Below are positions 1 to 9,319 of a DNA stretch of 64,000 nucleotides, piece by piece. Below the pieces are notes generated by a model. The model searched no databases and was not told the DNA's origin. It was given only the letters and a program-made list of their open reading frames with translations. The translations under genes were made by a program, and so were the position numbers. Each line of letters starts with the position of its first letter. Position 1 is the first letter of the stretch. Source of the DNA: Leifsonia sp. AK011 (GTDB taxonomy: Bacteria; Actinomycetota; Actinomycetes; Actinomycetales; Microbacteriaceae); the NCBI RefSeq assembly GCF_013410945.1, contig NZ_JACCCH010000001.1:806001-870000 (forward strand). The letters run 5' to 3'.

Positions 1-49
1 GGGTGGCCGTACCGTTGGCGCCGGCAAGGTGACCAAGATCCTCAAGTAA
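1..49 (+). CDS. tuf: Elongation factor Tu, C-terminal end (partial)
   Basis: The window opens inside a gene whose last 15 residues, GGRTVGAGKVTKILK, are the characteristic C-terminus of bacterial EF-Tu, followed by TAA at 47-49. EF-Tu is the GTPase that brings aminoacyl-tRNA to the ribosome. Its position upstream of the S10 operon fits the usual end of the str operon (rpsL-rpsG-fusA-tuf). Only the last strand of domain III is visible, so the call rests on this short but diagnostic tail. Confidence 0.93.
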   Translation, partial: GGRTVGAGKVTKILK

Positions 50-60
50 CAACGGATCAC

Positions 61-102
61 AACGACAGGGGTCGAGCCTTCGGGTTCGGCCCCTTCGTCG
101 TT
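61..102 (+). terminator. Terminator hairpin after tuf
   Basis: Outer arms AACGAC (61-66) and GTCGTT (97-102) enclose a GGG/CCC and TCGAxCC/GGxTCG stem with a TTCG loop. TTTCC follows. It ends the str operon before an unrelated gene. Confidence 0.75.
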
Positions 103-109
103 TCCGCTA

Positions 110-115
110 TACAGT
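110..115 (+). promoter_or_regulatory. -10 element for a leaderless start at 123
   Basis: TACAGT lies 7 bases before the ATG at 123, and no Shine-Dalgarno is usefully spaced. This places the transcription start on or next to the start codon. Confidence 0.5.
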
Positions 116-122
116 CGAAGGG

Positions 123-1145
123 ATGCTGACGACTGACTGGGGCCCCAGCCGCCGCGAGTGGATGGATGTGCTTCGCGGCCTCGCGGTCATCATGGTGGTC
201 GTCACCCACACCGTTCGTCTCGTGCAGTACTACGACGAGCCCGTGCCCGTCCTGCCGATGATCGTCAACATCCTTACCCCGCTGAGGATGCCACTCCTCT
301 TCCTGTTGTCCGGCATGCTTGTGCCGCGCTCCCTCGCGAAGGGCACCTGGGGGTACCTCAAGGGCAAGCTCTCGAAGGTCCTCTATCCGTACGTGCTCTG
401 GACGATCATCCTCGCGTTCCTGACCGCCTTCTCGGTGAGCGTTTTCGTCTTCCCCGATCTCCTCCACCTGCTGTTCGTGGAATCGGCCACTCCGCTGTGG
501 TTCCTCGGGTATCTGCTGCTGTACTACCTGATCGCGCTGCTCTGCAGGTGGGTGCATCCGCTGATCATCGCTGTCGCCGCGGTCGGACTCAGCATGCTGC
601 CCATCGACGGTGAGTGGGCGCGGTTTTGGTACCAGGCTGTCGCCTTCTTCATCGGCGTCGCTCTTGGGCCCTTCATCACAGGGTTCGAGAAGTTCCTGAC
701 GAACCGTGCACTTTGCGCGGTGCTCTTCGTCGGCGCGCTCGCTGCCATGACGATCCAGACTCTTGTCGGCGAGTCAGCCCAGGGGGTGATCTGGAAGGTG
801 GCGGTCACGCTGGCCTTCTTCGTGGGCGCGGCCGGTCTCGTCATGCCCATCGCGGGCTCACGCGCTTTCCGCCCCATCCGTTACATCGGCGAACGGACGA
901 TCAAGGTCTACATCCTCCACTGGCCCTTCATCGTCTACCCGCTCATCTGGTTGACAACGAACACCGACCTCGCGCTCCGCTGGCTGATTCCGATCACCTT
1001 CCTGGTCGGAATCGTGCCTCCCATCATCATCACGGTCCTCGCGGATCGCTACCGTGCGGTCGAGTGGTTCTTCGAGTGGAACCCCCGTCCTCGCCTCGGG
1101 CGGGCGCCCCTGAAAGACGAGGAACGGAGCCAATCGAAAAGCTGA
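123..1145 (+). CDS. Membrane acyltransferase (acyltransferase 3 family)
   Basis: 340 residues, almost wholly hydrophobic with about ten membrane spans. The N-terminus (MDVLRGLAVIMVVVTHT, residues 14-30) has the R...H signature of acyltransferase 3 proteins; His29 would be the catalytic histidine. The C-terminal motif RYIGERTIKVYILHWP is also typical. The family transfers acyl groups from the cytosol to surface sugars or lipids. The substrate cannot be told from sequence. No SGNH domain is fused, unlike the protein at 23563-25434. The gene stands alone between tuf and a large secreted protein. The start at 123 suits a leaderless transcript; Met14 (162) is an alternative. Confidence 0.85.
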   Translation: MLTTDWGPSRREWMDVLRGLAVIMVVVTHTVRLVQYYDEPVPVLPMIVNILTPLRMPLLFLLSGMLVPRSLAKGTWGYLKGKLSKVLYPYVLWTIILAFLTAFSVSVFVFPDLLHLLFVESATPLWFLGYLLLYYLIALLCRWVHPLIIAVAAVGLSMLPIDGEWARFWYQAVAFFIGVALGPFITGFEKFLTNRALCAVLFVGALAAMTIQTLVGESAQGVIWKVAVTLAFFVGAAGLVMPIAGSRAFRPIRYIGERTIKVYILHWPFIVYPLIWLTTNTDLALRWLIPITFLVGIVPPIIITVLADRYRAVEWFFEWNPRPRLGRAPLKDEERSQSKS

Positions 1146-1173
1146 AACTATTTTTGTCACAATGAGGCATAAC

Positions 1174-1203
1174 TTGGACGAAGTCCGCCGAAACTTGTAG
1201 ACA
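1174..1203 (+). promoter_or_regulatory. Candidate promoter of the secreted protein gene
   Basis: TTGGAC (1174-1179) and TAGACA (1198-1203) are 18 bases apart, giving a leader of about 90 bases before the start at 1303. The -10 match is moderate. Confidence 0.35.
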
Positions 1204-1302
1204 AGTGGTTGGAAGGTGTCTAGCATGACATCACCCCATGTTGGCGACGACGGCATCAGTGTGCCGTTTGACGCGAGCACACCATCAGTCCAAGGAGCAA
1301 AG

Positions 1303-4300
1303 ATGCCCACACCCCATGGTCCGTCGACCCGAACGCGGACCAGGTCCGCTTCGGCTATGAAAGCGGCGCTTGTCGGCGTTGCTGTCGGCGCACTAACCCT
1401 GACGCTCGGAGTCACGGCAGTTCACGCTGACGTGCCGACTCAGGAACCCGGCGTAACCCTGCGCGTGTACCAAATGCCCGATGCAGTCTTCCCCCAGCTC
1501 TGCACGTTGAAGTCCGGCCAGACGCCGAACGTCGACAAGCTCATGCCCACGATCAACTTCACCTCTGACGCCGACTTCGGTGCCGAGCGCAAGTTCATCA
1601 GCCACACGATCGCGAACCTCAACATCGCGACGGCTGGCTCCTACACGATTCGCATGACCAACGACGATGGGGCTCGCCTCTCGCTCGACGGCCAGCAGAT
1701 CCTCAACAACGACGGCTACCAGGACTCCACGAGTGTCGAGGCCACGGTCACGCTGACCGAGGGCCTTCACCCGCTCTTCGTTGAGCACTTCGAGGACGAC
1801 TACGGCCAGCGCCTCCACGTCCAGTGGAAGACTCCGGGTTCGAGCTCCTTCGTGACCATCCCGAACAGCGCACTGAGTACTGATGCTGGCGTGGTGCGAG
1901 TCACCGCCCCCGGCATCAAGTACTGCGAGGGCGCAGCCGACACTGCGGGAGACGGACTCCGCCTCGACAGCGTCAACCCGGACTACAGCCTCATCAACCT
2001 CCGCCCCGAGGGCTTCCAGCCCAAGGTCTCCGGACTGGCCTTCAACGCGGACGACGAGCTGCTCGTTCTTACCACCGGATCGGTGAGCGCCGGCGGCTGG
2101 GTGCAGAACCCTGCGCCCGGTGAGATCTTCCTCGTCGAGGGAGCCACCGAGGCGGACGGACCTGAGGATGTCACGGTCACCAAGATCGCGACGGGTCTCA
2201 AGAACCCCATGGGCATCGACGTCATCGGAGACGAGATCTTCGTGTCCGAGCGTCAGCAGCTCACGAAGCTCACGGACCCGGACAACGACGGCCAGTACGA
2301 CGTGAAGACCAAGGTCGCGGACTGGCCGGATGGCGGCAACTTCCATGAGTTCGCCTTCGGTCTGATCCACGACGACACGAACTTCTACCTCAACCTGTCG
2401 GTCGCGATCGACAACGGTGGCGCGACCACGAACCCGCAGCCAGCACAGAACCGCGGAACGTCGCTTGCCGTGAACCGCACGACCGGTGCCGTGTCCTTCG
2501 TCGCCGGTGGTCTCCGCACCCCCAACGGCATCGCCTTCGGGCCTGACGGTGAGCGGTTCGCGATGGACAACCAGGGTGGCTGGCTTCCGGCATCCAAGCT
2601 CGTCCACATCAAGCAGGACGCGTTCTACAACCACTACATGAACCCGGCCGGTCCGTACGACTCGAACCCGGTGACGGCACCCGTCCTGTGGATTCCGCAG
2701 AACGAGATCGGCAACTCGCCGAGCACGCCCATCATGCTCGAGGAGGGCACGTACGCGGGCCAGATGCTCTTCGGTGACGTCACCTACGGTGGCCTCCAGC
2801 GCGGATTCCTCGAAGAGGTCGACGGCGAGTACCAGGGTGCGGTCTTCCGCCACACCGCCGGTCTCGAAGTCGGTGTCAACCGAGTGATCGTCGGCCCGGA
2901 CGGTGCCCTCTACATCGGTGGAACCGGTGAGGGTGGCAACTGGGGCGAGAGCGGCAAGCTCAACTACGGCCTGCAGAAGCTCGATCAGGCTGGCCAGAAC
3001 GCCTTCGACATCAAGGAGATGCGCGTCGTCGAGGGCGGCTTCGAGCTCGAGTACACCGAGCCGATCTCCGAGGAGACCGCCGCCGACATCGTCAACGGCT
3101 ACCGGGTCAAGCAGTGGAAGTACGTCCCCACCCCGACCTACGGCGGCCCGAAGGTGGGCGAGGAGACCCTCACGGTCTCCGACGCCACGGTCTCGGAGGA
3201 CGGCACGACCGTCACGCTGGCCATCGAGGGCCTGCAGCCCGGCCACGTCGTTCACATCCGTTCCCCGCGTCCGTTCGACTCGGAGTCCGGCAAGGAGCTG
3301 TGGAGCACCGAGGCCTGGTACACGCTGAACAGCCTGCCCGGCTACGTGGCACCCGCAGATCGCGGATGGTACGAGGCCGAAGAGGCGGCGTTCCTGGGTT
3401 CGGCCGGCATCGCGAGCGAGCACAGCGGTTACTCGGGTCTCGGCTTCGCCGCGGGCATCCAGAATGTCGGCGCCGGCGTGACCTTCACGGTCTCGGTGGA
3501 GGACGCGGGCACCTACCCGGTCAACCTGCGCTACGCCAACGGCCCCAACCCGTTCGACGGCAACAAGAACATCTCGCTCTACGTAAACGGCACGAAGATC
3601 GGTCCGTGGAACCTTCCCCGCCTCGGCGACTGGAAGACCTGGGGCACGGTCACGCGCAACCTCGCACTCGACGCGGGCTCGAACACCATCACGCTCAAGT
3701 ACGACCAGGGCGATGACGGCAACGTGAACCTCGACGTGCTGTCGGTGGGTGCCGCGGACATCTGTGCCCCCATCGACCAGCCGGACGGCTTCCGTCCGCT
3801 GTTCGACGGCACGCTCGCGAGCTTCGACAAGTGGCGTCTCGCCGGCCCCGGCTCGTTCGGACGCCAGGACGACTGCACGCTGCGCACCTTCGGAGGCCTC
3901 GGCCTTCTCTGGTACACGGCTGAGGAGTTCGAGAGCTACCGGCTCAAGCTGGACTGGAAGCAGGTCGCTGACTACAACGGTGGCGTGTTCGTCGGATTCC
4001 CGAACCCGGGCAACGACCCCTGGGTCGCCGTCAACCAGGGCTACGAGATCCAGATCGACGCAACCGACGAGCCCGACCGCACGACCGGTGCCATCTACAC
4101 CTTCCAGGGGGCCAACCCCGAGGCTGTCGAGGCTTCGATCAACCCGGTGGGCCAGTGGAACCAGTACGACATCGTCGTGCAGAACAACAAGATCAAGATC
4201 TACCTCAACGGCACTCTGGTGAACGACTTCACGAGCACGGACCCCGCACGGGACCTGGCTCAGGGCTTCGTCGGCATCCAGAACCACGGCAACGGCGAGA

Positions 4301-5760
4301 CGGTCTACTACCGCAACGTCAGCATCAAGGAGCTGTTCGCTCCGGATGTCACGGTCGAGACCACCCTCTCGCCTGCGACCCCCAGCGGTGACAACGGCTG
4401 GTGGACCTCCCCGGTGACCGTGACCGGTTCCGGCGAGAGCAACATCGCAGGCACGGTCGAGGTGCAGCAGAAGGTCGGGGATGCAGCGTACGCGCCGCTC
4501 ACCGAGCAGCTGGTGATCTCCGCCGAGGGTTCCACCACGGTGAAGCTCAAGGCGGTCGACTCCGAGGGCAACGAGTCCGCGGAGGACACGACGGAGATCA
4601 AGATCGACACCGTTGCTCCGACCGCGACCGCGTCGCTGTCGGGCCGCCAGGTTGTGCTCTCCGGGTCGGATGCCACGAGTGGCGTCGCATCCCTCGAGTA
4701 CCGCTTGAGCGGGGATGCAGCGGATGCCTGGACTACCTACGAGGGCGGGTTCCTCGTCGGAGCCGGCGCTGAGACGGTCACGTATCGTGCGATCGACAAC
4801 GCGGGTCACGTGTCCGAGGCGCAGACGCTCGAGATCGATGCCGTGATCCCGGGTGAGACCGTGGTGGAGCGCATTGCGGGCAGCAACCGCTACACGACCG
4901 CGACGACGATCTCGGCGCAGGCCTACCCGGATGGAGCTGACGTGGTGTTCATCGCCAACGGCCAGAACTACCCGGATGCCCTGTCGGCCGGTCCGGCGGC
5001 GGCCTTCTCCGGTGGTCCGCTCCTGCTCGTGTCGCCGACGGCCGTTCCGACGGAGGTCTTCCAGGAGATCGAGCGTCTCGACCCGTCGCACATCGTTGTG
5101 GTCGGTGGAACGCCGTCCGTCTCGGCGGCCGCGTACGCGGAGCTCGAGGGCCTTCCCGGCACGATCGAGCGCATCGCTGGTGACGACCGGTACGAGACAT
5201 CCCGCAAGATCGCCCAGAGCGTCTTCGGGGAGTCCGGTGCCGAGACCGCCTACATCTCGACGGGGCTCAACTTCCCCGACGCGTTGACCGGTGGTGCGGC
5301 AGCGGGAGCACACGACGCGCCCGTCATCCTCGTGAACGGCAGTGCCGCGGAGCTCAACACCCCGACGGCGTCGCTCCTCGAGGACCTCGGTGTGTCGACG
5401 ATCAAGGTGCTCGGTAGCTCGGCCAGCGTCTCGGATGGTCTGTTCGCAGACCTCGCCGAGGTCGCGACAACCGAGCGTCTCGCCGGTGCGAACCGCTACG
5501 ACACGGCCCGCGCCATCAACGCGGACGCGTTCGAATCGGCTGACCGGGTGTTCCTGACGACGGGCACCAACTTCCCGGATGCACTCGCAGGTTCTGCGTG
5601 GGCAGCCTCGGAGGGTTCGCCGATGTTCGTTGTGCAGCCGACCTGTGTTCCGCAGGGCGTGCTCGACGACATCGAGGCGCTCGGTGCAACGACGATCACC
5701 CTCCTCGGTGGGTTGCCGTCGCTGAACGAGCAGGTCGCAAGCCTCACGGCCTGCGGCTAG
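1303..5760 (+). CDS. Large secreted multidomain protein with cell-wall-binding repeats
   Basis: 1485 residues from ATG 1303, which has AAGGAG at 1292-1297. The frame is open back to a GTG at 1216, but that has no ribosome site. Residues 1-42 form an Arg-rich signal peptide ending VHA. Then follow a PA14-like domain (about 50-195), a beta-propeller like PQQ-type glucose/sorbosone dehydrogenases (about 205-580), a CBM6/35-like carbohydrate module (about 688-818), a DUF1080 (3-keto-glycoside hydrolase / concanavalin-like) domain (about 828-1012), an Ig-like domain (about 1025-1180) and three CWB2 repeats (1187-1485), each with an R-I/L-A-G-x-x-R-Y motif. I infer a wall-anchored, sugar-binding or sugar-processing exoprotein. 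The substrate and whether the propeller is catalytic are unknown. Confidence 0.85.
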   Translation: MPTPHGPSTRTRTRSASAMKAALVGVAVGALTLTLGVTAVHADVPTQEPGVTLRVYQMPDAVFPQLCTLKSGQTPNVDKLMPTINFTSDADFGAERKFISHTIANLNIATAGSYTIRMTNDDGARLSLDGQQILNNDGYQDSTSVEATVTLTEGLHPLFVEHFEDDYGQRLHVQWKTPGSSSFVTIPNSALSTDAGVVRVTAPGIKYCEGAADTAGDGLRLDSVNPDYSLINLRPEGFQPKVSGLAFNADDELLVLTTGSVSAGGWVQNPAPGEIFLVEGATEADGPEDVTVTKIATGLKNPMGIDVIGDEIFVSERQQLTKLTDPDNDGQYDVKTKVADWPDGGNFHEFAFGLIHDDTNFYLNLSVAIDNGGATTNPQPAQNRGTSLAVNRTTGAVSFVAGGLRTPNGIAFGPDGERFAMDNQGGWLPASKLVHIKQDAFYNHYMNPAGPYDSNPVTAPVLWIPQNEIGNSPSTPIMLEEGTYAGQMLFGDVTYGGLQRGFLEEVDGEYQGAVFRHTAGLEVGVNRVIVGPDGALYIGGTGEGGNWGESGKLNYGLQKLDQAGQNAFDIKEMRVVEGGFELEYTEPISEETAADIVNGYRVKQWKYVPTPTYGGPKVGEETLTVSDATVSEDGTTVTLAIEGLQPGHVVHIRSPRPFDSESGKELWSTEAWYTLNSLPGYVAPADRGWYEAEEAAFLGSAGIASEHSGYSGLGFAAGIQNVGAGVTFTVSVEDAGTYPVNLRYANGPNPFDGNKNISLYVNGTKIGPWNLPRLGDWKTWGTVTRNLALDAGSNTITLKYDQGDDGNVNLDVLSVGAADICAPIDQPDGFRPLFDGTLASFDKWRLAGPGSFGRQDDCTLRTFGGLGLLWYTAEEFESYRLKLDWKQVADYNGGVFVGFPNPGNDPWVAVNQGYEIQIDATDEPDRTTGAIYTFQGANPEAVEASINPVGQWNQYDIVVQNNKIKIYLNGTLVNDFTSTDPARDLAQGFVGIQNHGNGETVYYRNVSIKELFAPDVTVETTLSPATPSGDNGWWTSPVTVTGSGESNIAGTVEVQQKVGDAAYAPLTEQLVISAEGSTTVKLKAVDSEGNESAEDTTEIKIDTVAPTATASLSGRQVVLSGSDATSGVASLEYRLSGDAADAWTTYEGGFLVGAGAETVTYRAIDNAGHVSEAQTLEIDAVIPGETVVERIAGSNRYTTATTISAQAYPDGADVVFIANGQNYPDALSAGPAAAFSGGPLLLVSPTAVPTEVFQEIERLDPSHIVVVGGTPSVSAAAYAELEGLPGTIERIAGDDRYETSRKIAQSVFGESGAETAYISTGLNFPDALTGGAAAGAHDAPVILVNGSAAELNTPTASLLEDLGVSTIKVLGSSASVSDGLFADLAEVATTERLAGANRYDTARAINADAFESADRVFLTTGTNFPDALAGSAWAASEGSPMFVVQPTCVPQGVLDDIEALGATTITLLGGLPSLNEQVASLTACG
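4861..5757 (+). repeat. Three tandem CWB2 cell-wall-binding repeats (coding)
   Basis: Three units of about 300 bases start near 4861, 5158 and 5461. Each encodes ERIAG/ERLAG-x-x-RY-x-T, then a NFPDAL/NYPDAL motif, and an I-x-V-x-G-S/G closing strand. This is the pfam04122-type repeat that binds anionic wall polymers. Confidence 0.85.
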
Positions 5761-5909
5761 GAACACAGCGAAATAAGCTGAGTCGCCAGTAGGCGATAAG
5801 CGGACGGCCGTCGCGACGGCCGGTGGAGGAGAGCCCACCGGCCCCGCGGCGGCCTTCCGCTCGCTCACGGGCAGATGCCCGCCAACACCCGTTTCCCGGA
5901 AGGGTCACC

Positions 5910-8024
5910 ATGCTCGCCTCACTCGGGCGATTCGCCGCCAGGCGACGCATTCTCGTGCTCGTCGTCTGGGGTGTGCTGTTCGTCGCAGGTCTCGCCCTCA
6001 GCGGTGTCATCTTCGACAACGCCTCAGAGGTTCCCAACGCGCCGACGGGTGCCGAATCCCTCCAGGTGGCCACGGTCCTCGATGAGCTCTCGCCGGAGGG
6101 CGAGACGATCATCGCGGTGATCGAGGGGGAGGACTTCTTCGACCCTGCACTCGTCGCCTCCGCGAGCGACGTTCTCGGAGACATCCGGTACACCCCGGGA
6201 GTCGTCGAGGTGGTGGACGCCTACACGGGCGGGGGACTCACGAGCGACGATCAGCGCAGTTCGCTGGTCGTGATCGAACTCGACCAGTCCCTCACGCAGG
6301 ACGAGGCCCTCGAACTCGCGACGACCATTCGCGCGAAGCTGCACACGATCGAGCCGGCCGAGGTCCTCGTCGGCGGTGAACTGTTGAGCGAGCAGGCCTT
6401 CGTGGACAGCGCGATCACGGGCGCAGCCATCGGAGAGGGTGGGGCACTCGTCATCCTGATCGTTCTCCTGGTGATCGTGCTCGGCGGCCTTCGCATCGGG
6501 GTGTTGCCGGTCGCGACGGCGCTCCTCACCATCGTGACCGCACTGCTCGTGCTGAGCGGCGTGATCGAGATCGTTGCCGTCAACGAGTTCGCGGTGAACG
6601 TGATCACGATCCTCGGTCTGGGCCTCGCGGTCGACTACAGCCTCCTCGTGATCTCGCGCTTCCGCGATGAGAGGCAGGGGGATGACTCGGCCACCGTCGA
6701 GGAACTCCTCGCCCGCACCGTCCAATCCGCGGGCCGCGCGGTTCTCGTCTCCGGTCTCGTCGTCTGTATCTCGCTCGTCGGGATGCTGCTCCTCGGCGAC
6801 CCCCTCCTCTCCGGTATGGCCGTGGGAGGTGCCATTGCGGTGCTGCTCGCGACCCTCGCGGGCGTCACCTTCGTGCCCGCGTACATCGCGGTCGTCCACC
6901 GCCACATCCCGGCTCCGGGCACGCGTACCTGGTCCAGGCGGTGGGTTCGATCGAGCGATCGACCTCGCCTTCTCGCGCGCCTCGCAGCGTCGGCCCAGCG
7001 TCGCCCCGTGATCACCACGATCGCCTCGACAGTCGTGCTCCTTATTCTTGCCGCGCCTCTCACGACCCTCACTCTCGGCAGCTCCGACATCCGATCGCTC
7101 CCGGTCGGCGCGGAGGAGCGTCAGGCGTACGAGGCGACGACGACACGGTTCTCCGAGCTCGGGGTGGAACCGGTCACGGTCCTCGTCGACGCCGGGTTCG
7201 ACGCTTCAGGGGTCTCCGACCTCTTCGACACCATCGCGGCACTTCCCGGCGTGATCGACGCCGAGTCGGTCGCCGATCTTCCGCCGGACGTCGCGGCCGT
7301 GGACTTCACGCCGGCAGGGGATGCCACGGGCTCCGACGCGCAGGCCCTCGTGCGTGACATCCGTTCGCTCGACAGCTCTGTGCCGTTCAGGGTCGGTGGT
7401 CCCGCGGCCGAGCTCGTCGACACGATCGATCACCTCGTAGCGATGCTGCCGATAGCCGGGGGAGTGGTGCTCGTCGCGACCTTCGCCCTGCTCTTCGCGC
7501 TCACGCGGTCGATTGTCATCCCGATCAAGACCCTGCTGCTCAACACCCTCACGATCGCCGCGACGCTCGGCGTGGTCGTGGCCGTCTTCCAGTGGGGCTG
7601 GGGTGCAGGTGTCCTCGGCTTCGCCCCGTGGGGTGCCGTGGATGCCACAACCCCCCTGCTCATCGGGCTGCTGGCGTTCGGCCTCTCGATGGACTACGCC
7701 GTCTTCCTGCTCGCCCGAATCCACGAGTACTGGCGAGCGCGCGACCCGAAGGTAGATCCCCGCGTAGCGAATGACCGCGCCGTGCTGGCCGGAATCTCCG
7801 CAAGCGGTCCCGTGGTCACCCTGGCGGCCCTCTCGATCGCGATCGTGTTCCTGGGCTTCGCCGTGGGCAACCTCCTCGCGATGAAGGAGGTCGGCATCGG
7901 GATGCTCGTGGCAGTGATCCTCGACGTGACCCTCATCCGCGGTCTCCTGCTGCCCGCGCTCATGACCCTTCTCGGCCGCTGGAACTGGTGGGCACCCGCC
8001 TTCGGCCGCACGAAACAGGACTGA
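5910..8024 (+). CDS. MMPL/RND family membrane transporter
   Basis: 704 residues from ATG 5910, preceded by GGAAGGG. The frame extends upstream to 5823, but a membrane-protein start (LASLGRFAARRRILVLVVWG) only makes sense here. There are two homologous halves, each with a first membrane helix, a periplasmic domain and a helix bundle. The conserved Asp-Tyr pairs of MMPL proteins are at D242-Y243 (GLAVDYSLL) and D595-Y596 (GLSMDYAVF). Family members use the proton gradient to export lipids or drugs; the substrate here is unknown. It follows the secreted protein gene by 149 bases that contain a GGCCGTCGCGACGGCC palindrome. Confidence 0.88.
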   Translation: MLASLGRFAARRRILVLVVWGVLFVAGLALSGVIFDNASEVPNAPTGAESLQVATVLDELSPEGETIIAVIEGEDFFDPALVASASDVLGDIRYTPGVVEVVDAYTGGGLTSDDQRSSLVVIELDQSLTQDEALELATTIRAKLHTIEPAEVLVGGELLSEQAFVDSAITGAAIGEGGALVILIVLLVIVLGGLRIGVLPVATALLTIVTALLVLSGVIEIVAVNEFAVNVITILGLGLAVDYSLLVISRFRDERQGDDSATVEELLARTVQSAGRAVLVSGLVVCISLVGMLLLGDPLLSGMAVGGAIAVLLATLAGVTFVPAYIAVVHRHIPAPGTRTWSRRWVRSSDRPRLLARLAASAQRRPVITTIASTVVLLILAAPLTTLTLGSSDIRSLPVGAEERQAYEATTTRFSELGVEPVTVLVDAGFDASGVSDLFDTIAALPGVIDAESVADLPPDVAAVDFTPAGDATGSDAQALVRDIRSLDSSVPFRVGGPAAELVDTIDHLVAMLPIAGGVVLVATFALLFALTRSIVIPIKTLLLNTLTIAATLGVVVAVFQWGWGAGVLGFAPWGAVDATTPLLIGLLAFGLSMDYAVFLLARIHEYWRARDPKVDPRVANDRAVLAGISASGPVVTLAALSIAIVFLGFAVGNLLAMKEVGIGMLVAVILDVTLIRGLLLPALMTLLGRWNWWAPAFGRTKQD

Positions 8025-8057
8025 ACGGGCAGCCCGGAGAATTGCGACACGCCCGGG

Positions 8058-8086
8058 TTGCAGCAAATGCCGGGCTGTGGCAGACT
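8058..8086 (+). promoter_or_regulatory. S10 operon promoter
   Basis: TTGCAG (8058-8063) and CAGACT (8081-8086) are exactly 17 bases apart. Transcription would start near 8093 and give a leader of about 260 bases before rpsJ. Confidence 0.55.
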
Positions 8087-8154
8087 CTTCTAGTTCAACA
8101 TTTCCGTGCCGCGTGCACGTGAATCACTCCCAGGCAGTGCATAGTCCAGCTTCA

Positions 8155-8321
8155 AGAGCATCGAGGCTAGGCCGCGGGGAGCAGAACTCCTAAAGACTCA
8201 ATCGATTCGTGATGCTCTGGGTACACCTGTGCCCGGTGCGGAGCGAACGACATTGATACGTAAACAGTGGTGCACAGCAGAAGTGCTGCGCATGACGGGG
8301 CCGCACGGTCTCGGACCGCGC
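8155..8321 (+). promoter_or_regulatory. Structured rpsJ mRNA leader
   Basis: AGAGCATC (8155-8162) pairs with GATGCTCT (8211-8218). A second hairpin, TGCACAGCA/TGCTGCGCA, is at 8271-8292 with a GAAG loop. A third, GCACGGTC/GACCGCGC, is at 8303-8321. In other bacteria the S10 leader is the target of L4 autoregulation; whether this one is cannot be told. Confidence 0.45.
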
Positions 8322-8352
8322 AGTCCATGTAGCAAGAGAAGAGAGTGACGTC

Positions 8353-8661
8353 ATGGCGGGACAGAAGATCCGCATTCGACTGAAGTCGTACGACCACGAG
8401 GTCATCGACTCGTCGGCACGCAAGATCGTCGACACGGTTACCCGCGCGGGTGCCACGGTGGTTGGCCCCGTGCCGCTGCCGACCGAGAAGAACGTGATCG
8501 CAGTGATCCGCTCCCCTCACAAGTACAAGGACAGCCGCGAGCACTTCGAGAAGCGCACCCACAAGCGGCTCATCGACATCATCGACCCGACGCCCAAGGC
8601 CGTCGATTCGCTCATGCGTCTCGACCTGCCTGCCGACGTCAACATCGAGATCAAGCTGTAG
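8353..8661 (+). CDS. rpsJ: 30S ribosomal protein S10
   Basis: 102 residues, the normal length. The start [19 protein letters not shown] and the [24 protein letters not shown] block are classical S10. It is a 30S head protein; in other bacteria it also pairs with NusB in antitermination. It is the first gene of the S10 operon, behind a long structured leader. ATG 8353 is preceded by a purine-rich AAGAGAAGAGAG stretch. rplC follows after 9 bases. Confidence 0.98.
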   Translation: MAGQKIRIRLKSYDHEVIDSSARKIVDTVTRAGATVVGPVPLPTEKNVIAVIRSPHKYKDSREHFEKRTHKRLIDIIDPTPKAVDSLMRLDLPADVNIEIKL

Positions 8662-8670
8662 GAATCCACC

Positions 8671-9315
8671 ATGTCTAAGAACACCAAGGGTCTGCTGGGC
8701 AAGAAGCTCGGCATGACGCAGGTCTGGGATGAGAACAACAAGCTCGTTCCCGTGACCGTCGTCGAGATCACCCCCAACGTTGTGACCCAGCTGCGCTCGC
8801 AGGAAGTCGATGGCTACACCGCGGTCCAGATCGCCTACGGCCAGATCGACCCGCGCAAGGTCACCCAGCCCCTCGCCGGCCACTTCGAGAAGGCCGGCGT
8901 CACGCCGCGCCGTCACCTAACGGAGCTGCGCACGGATGACACGAGCGAGTACTCGCTCGGCCAGGAACTCACGGTCGACATCTTCGAGCCCGGCAAGAAG
9001 GTCGACGTCGTCGGCACCAGCAAGGGCAAGGGTTTCGCCGGTGTCATGAAGCGCCACAACTTCAAGGGTGTCTCCGCCTCGCACGGTGCGCACCGCAACC
9101 ACCGCAAGCCCGGCTCGATCGGTGCCTCCTCGACCCCCAGCCGTGTCTTCAAGGGCATGCGCATGGCGGGTCGCATGGGTGGCGACCGCGTCACCGTGCT
9201 GAACCTGACCGTCCACTCGGTCGACCTCGACAAGGGCATCCTGCTCGTCAAGGGCGCCGTACCCGGCGCTCGTGGTCGCATCGTCTTCGTCCGCAACGCA
9301 GTGAAGGGGGCGTAA
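8671..9315 (+). CDS. rplC: 50S ribosomal protein L3
   Basis: 214 residues, normal for actinobacteria. [23 protein letters not shown] at the N-terminus and the [14 protein letters not shown] loop, which reaches toward the peptidyl transferase centre, identify L3. The loop glutamine methylated in some bacteria is not at the same place here, since the loop reads [11 protein letters not shown]. It sits between rpsJ and rplD with short gaps. Confidence 0.97.
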   Translation: MSKNTKGLLGKKLGMTQVWDENNKLVPVTVVEITPNVVTQLRSQEVDGYTAVQIAYGQIDPRKVTQPLAGHFEKAGVTPRRHLTELRTDDTSEYSLGQELTVDIFEPGKKVDVVGTSKGKGFAGVMKRHNFKGVSASHGAHRNHRKPGSIGASSTPSRVFKGMRMAGRMGGDRVTVLNLTVHSVDLDKGILLVKGAVPGARGRIVFVRNAVKGA

Positions 9316-9319
9316 GGCT

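Larger units (their letters stand above)
8025..8352. other. Non-coding spacer with S10 promoter and structured leader
   Basis: These 328 bases between the MMPL gene and rpsJ contain no plausible gene. They hold a good promoter (8058-8086) and three stem-loops in the predicted rpsJ leader, listed separately. Confidence 0.8.

Noticed and set aside
1393-5868. A 1491-codon open frame on the minus strand opposite the secreted protein gene
   Set aside because: It is the mirror of GC-ending codons in the plus frame. Its translation is rich in Arg, Val, Asp and Glu without any domain, while the plus strand has clear domains and a signal peptide.
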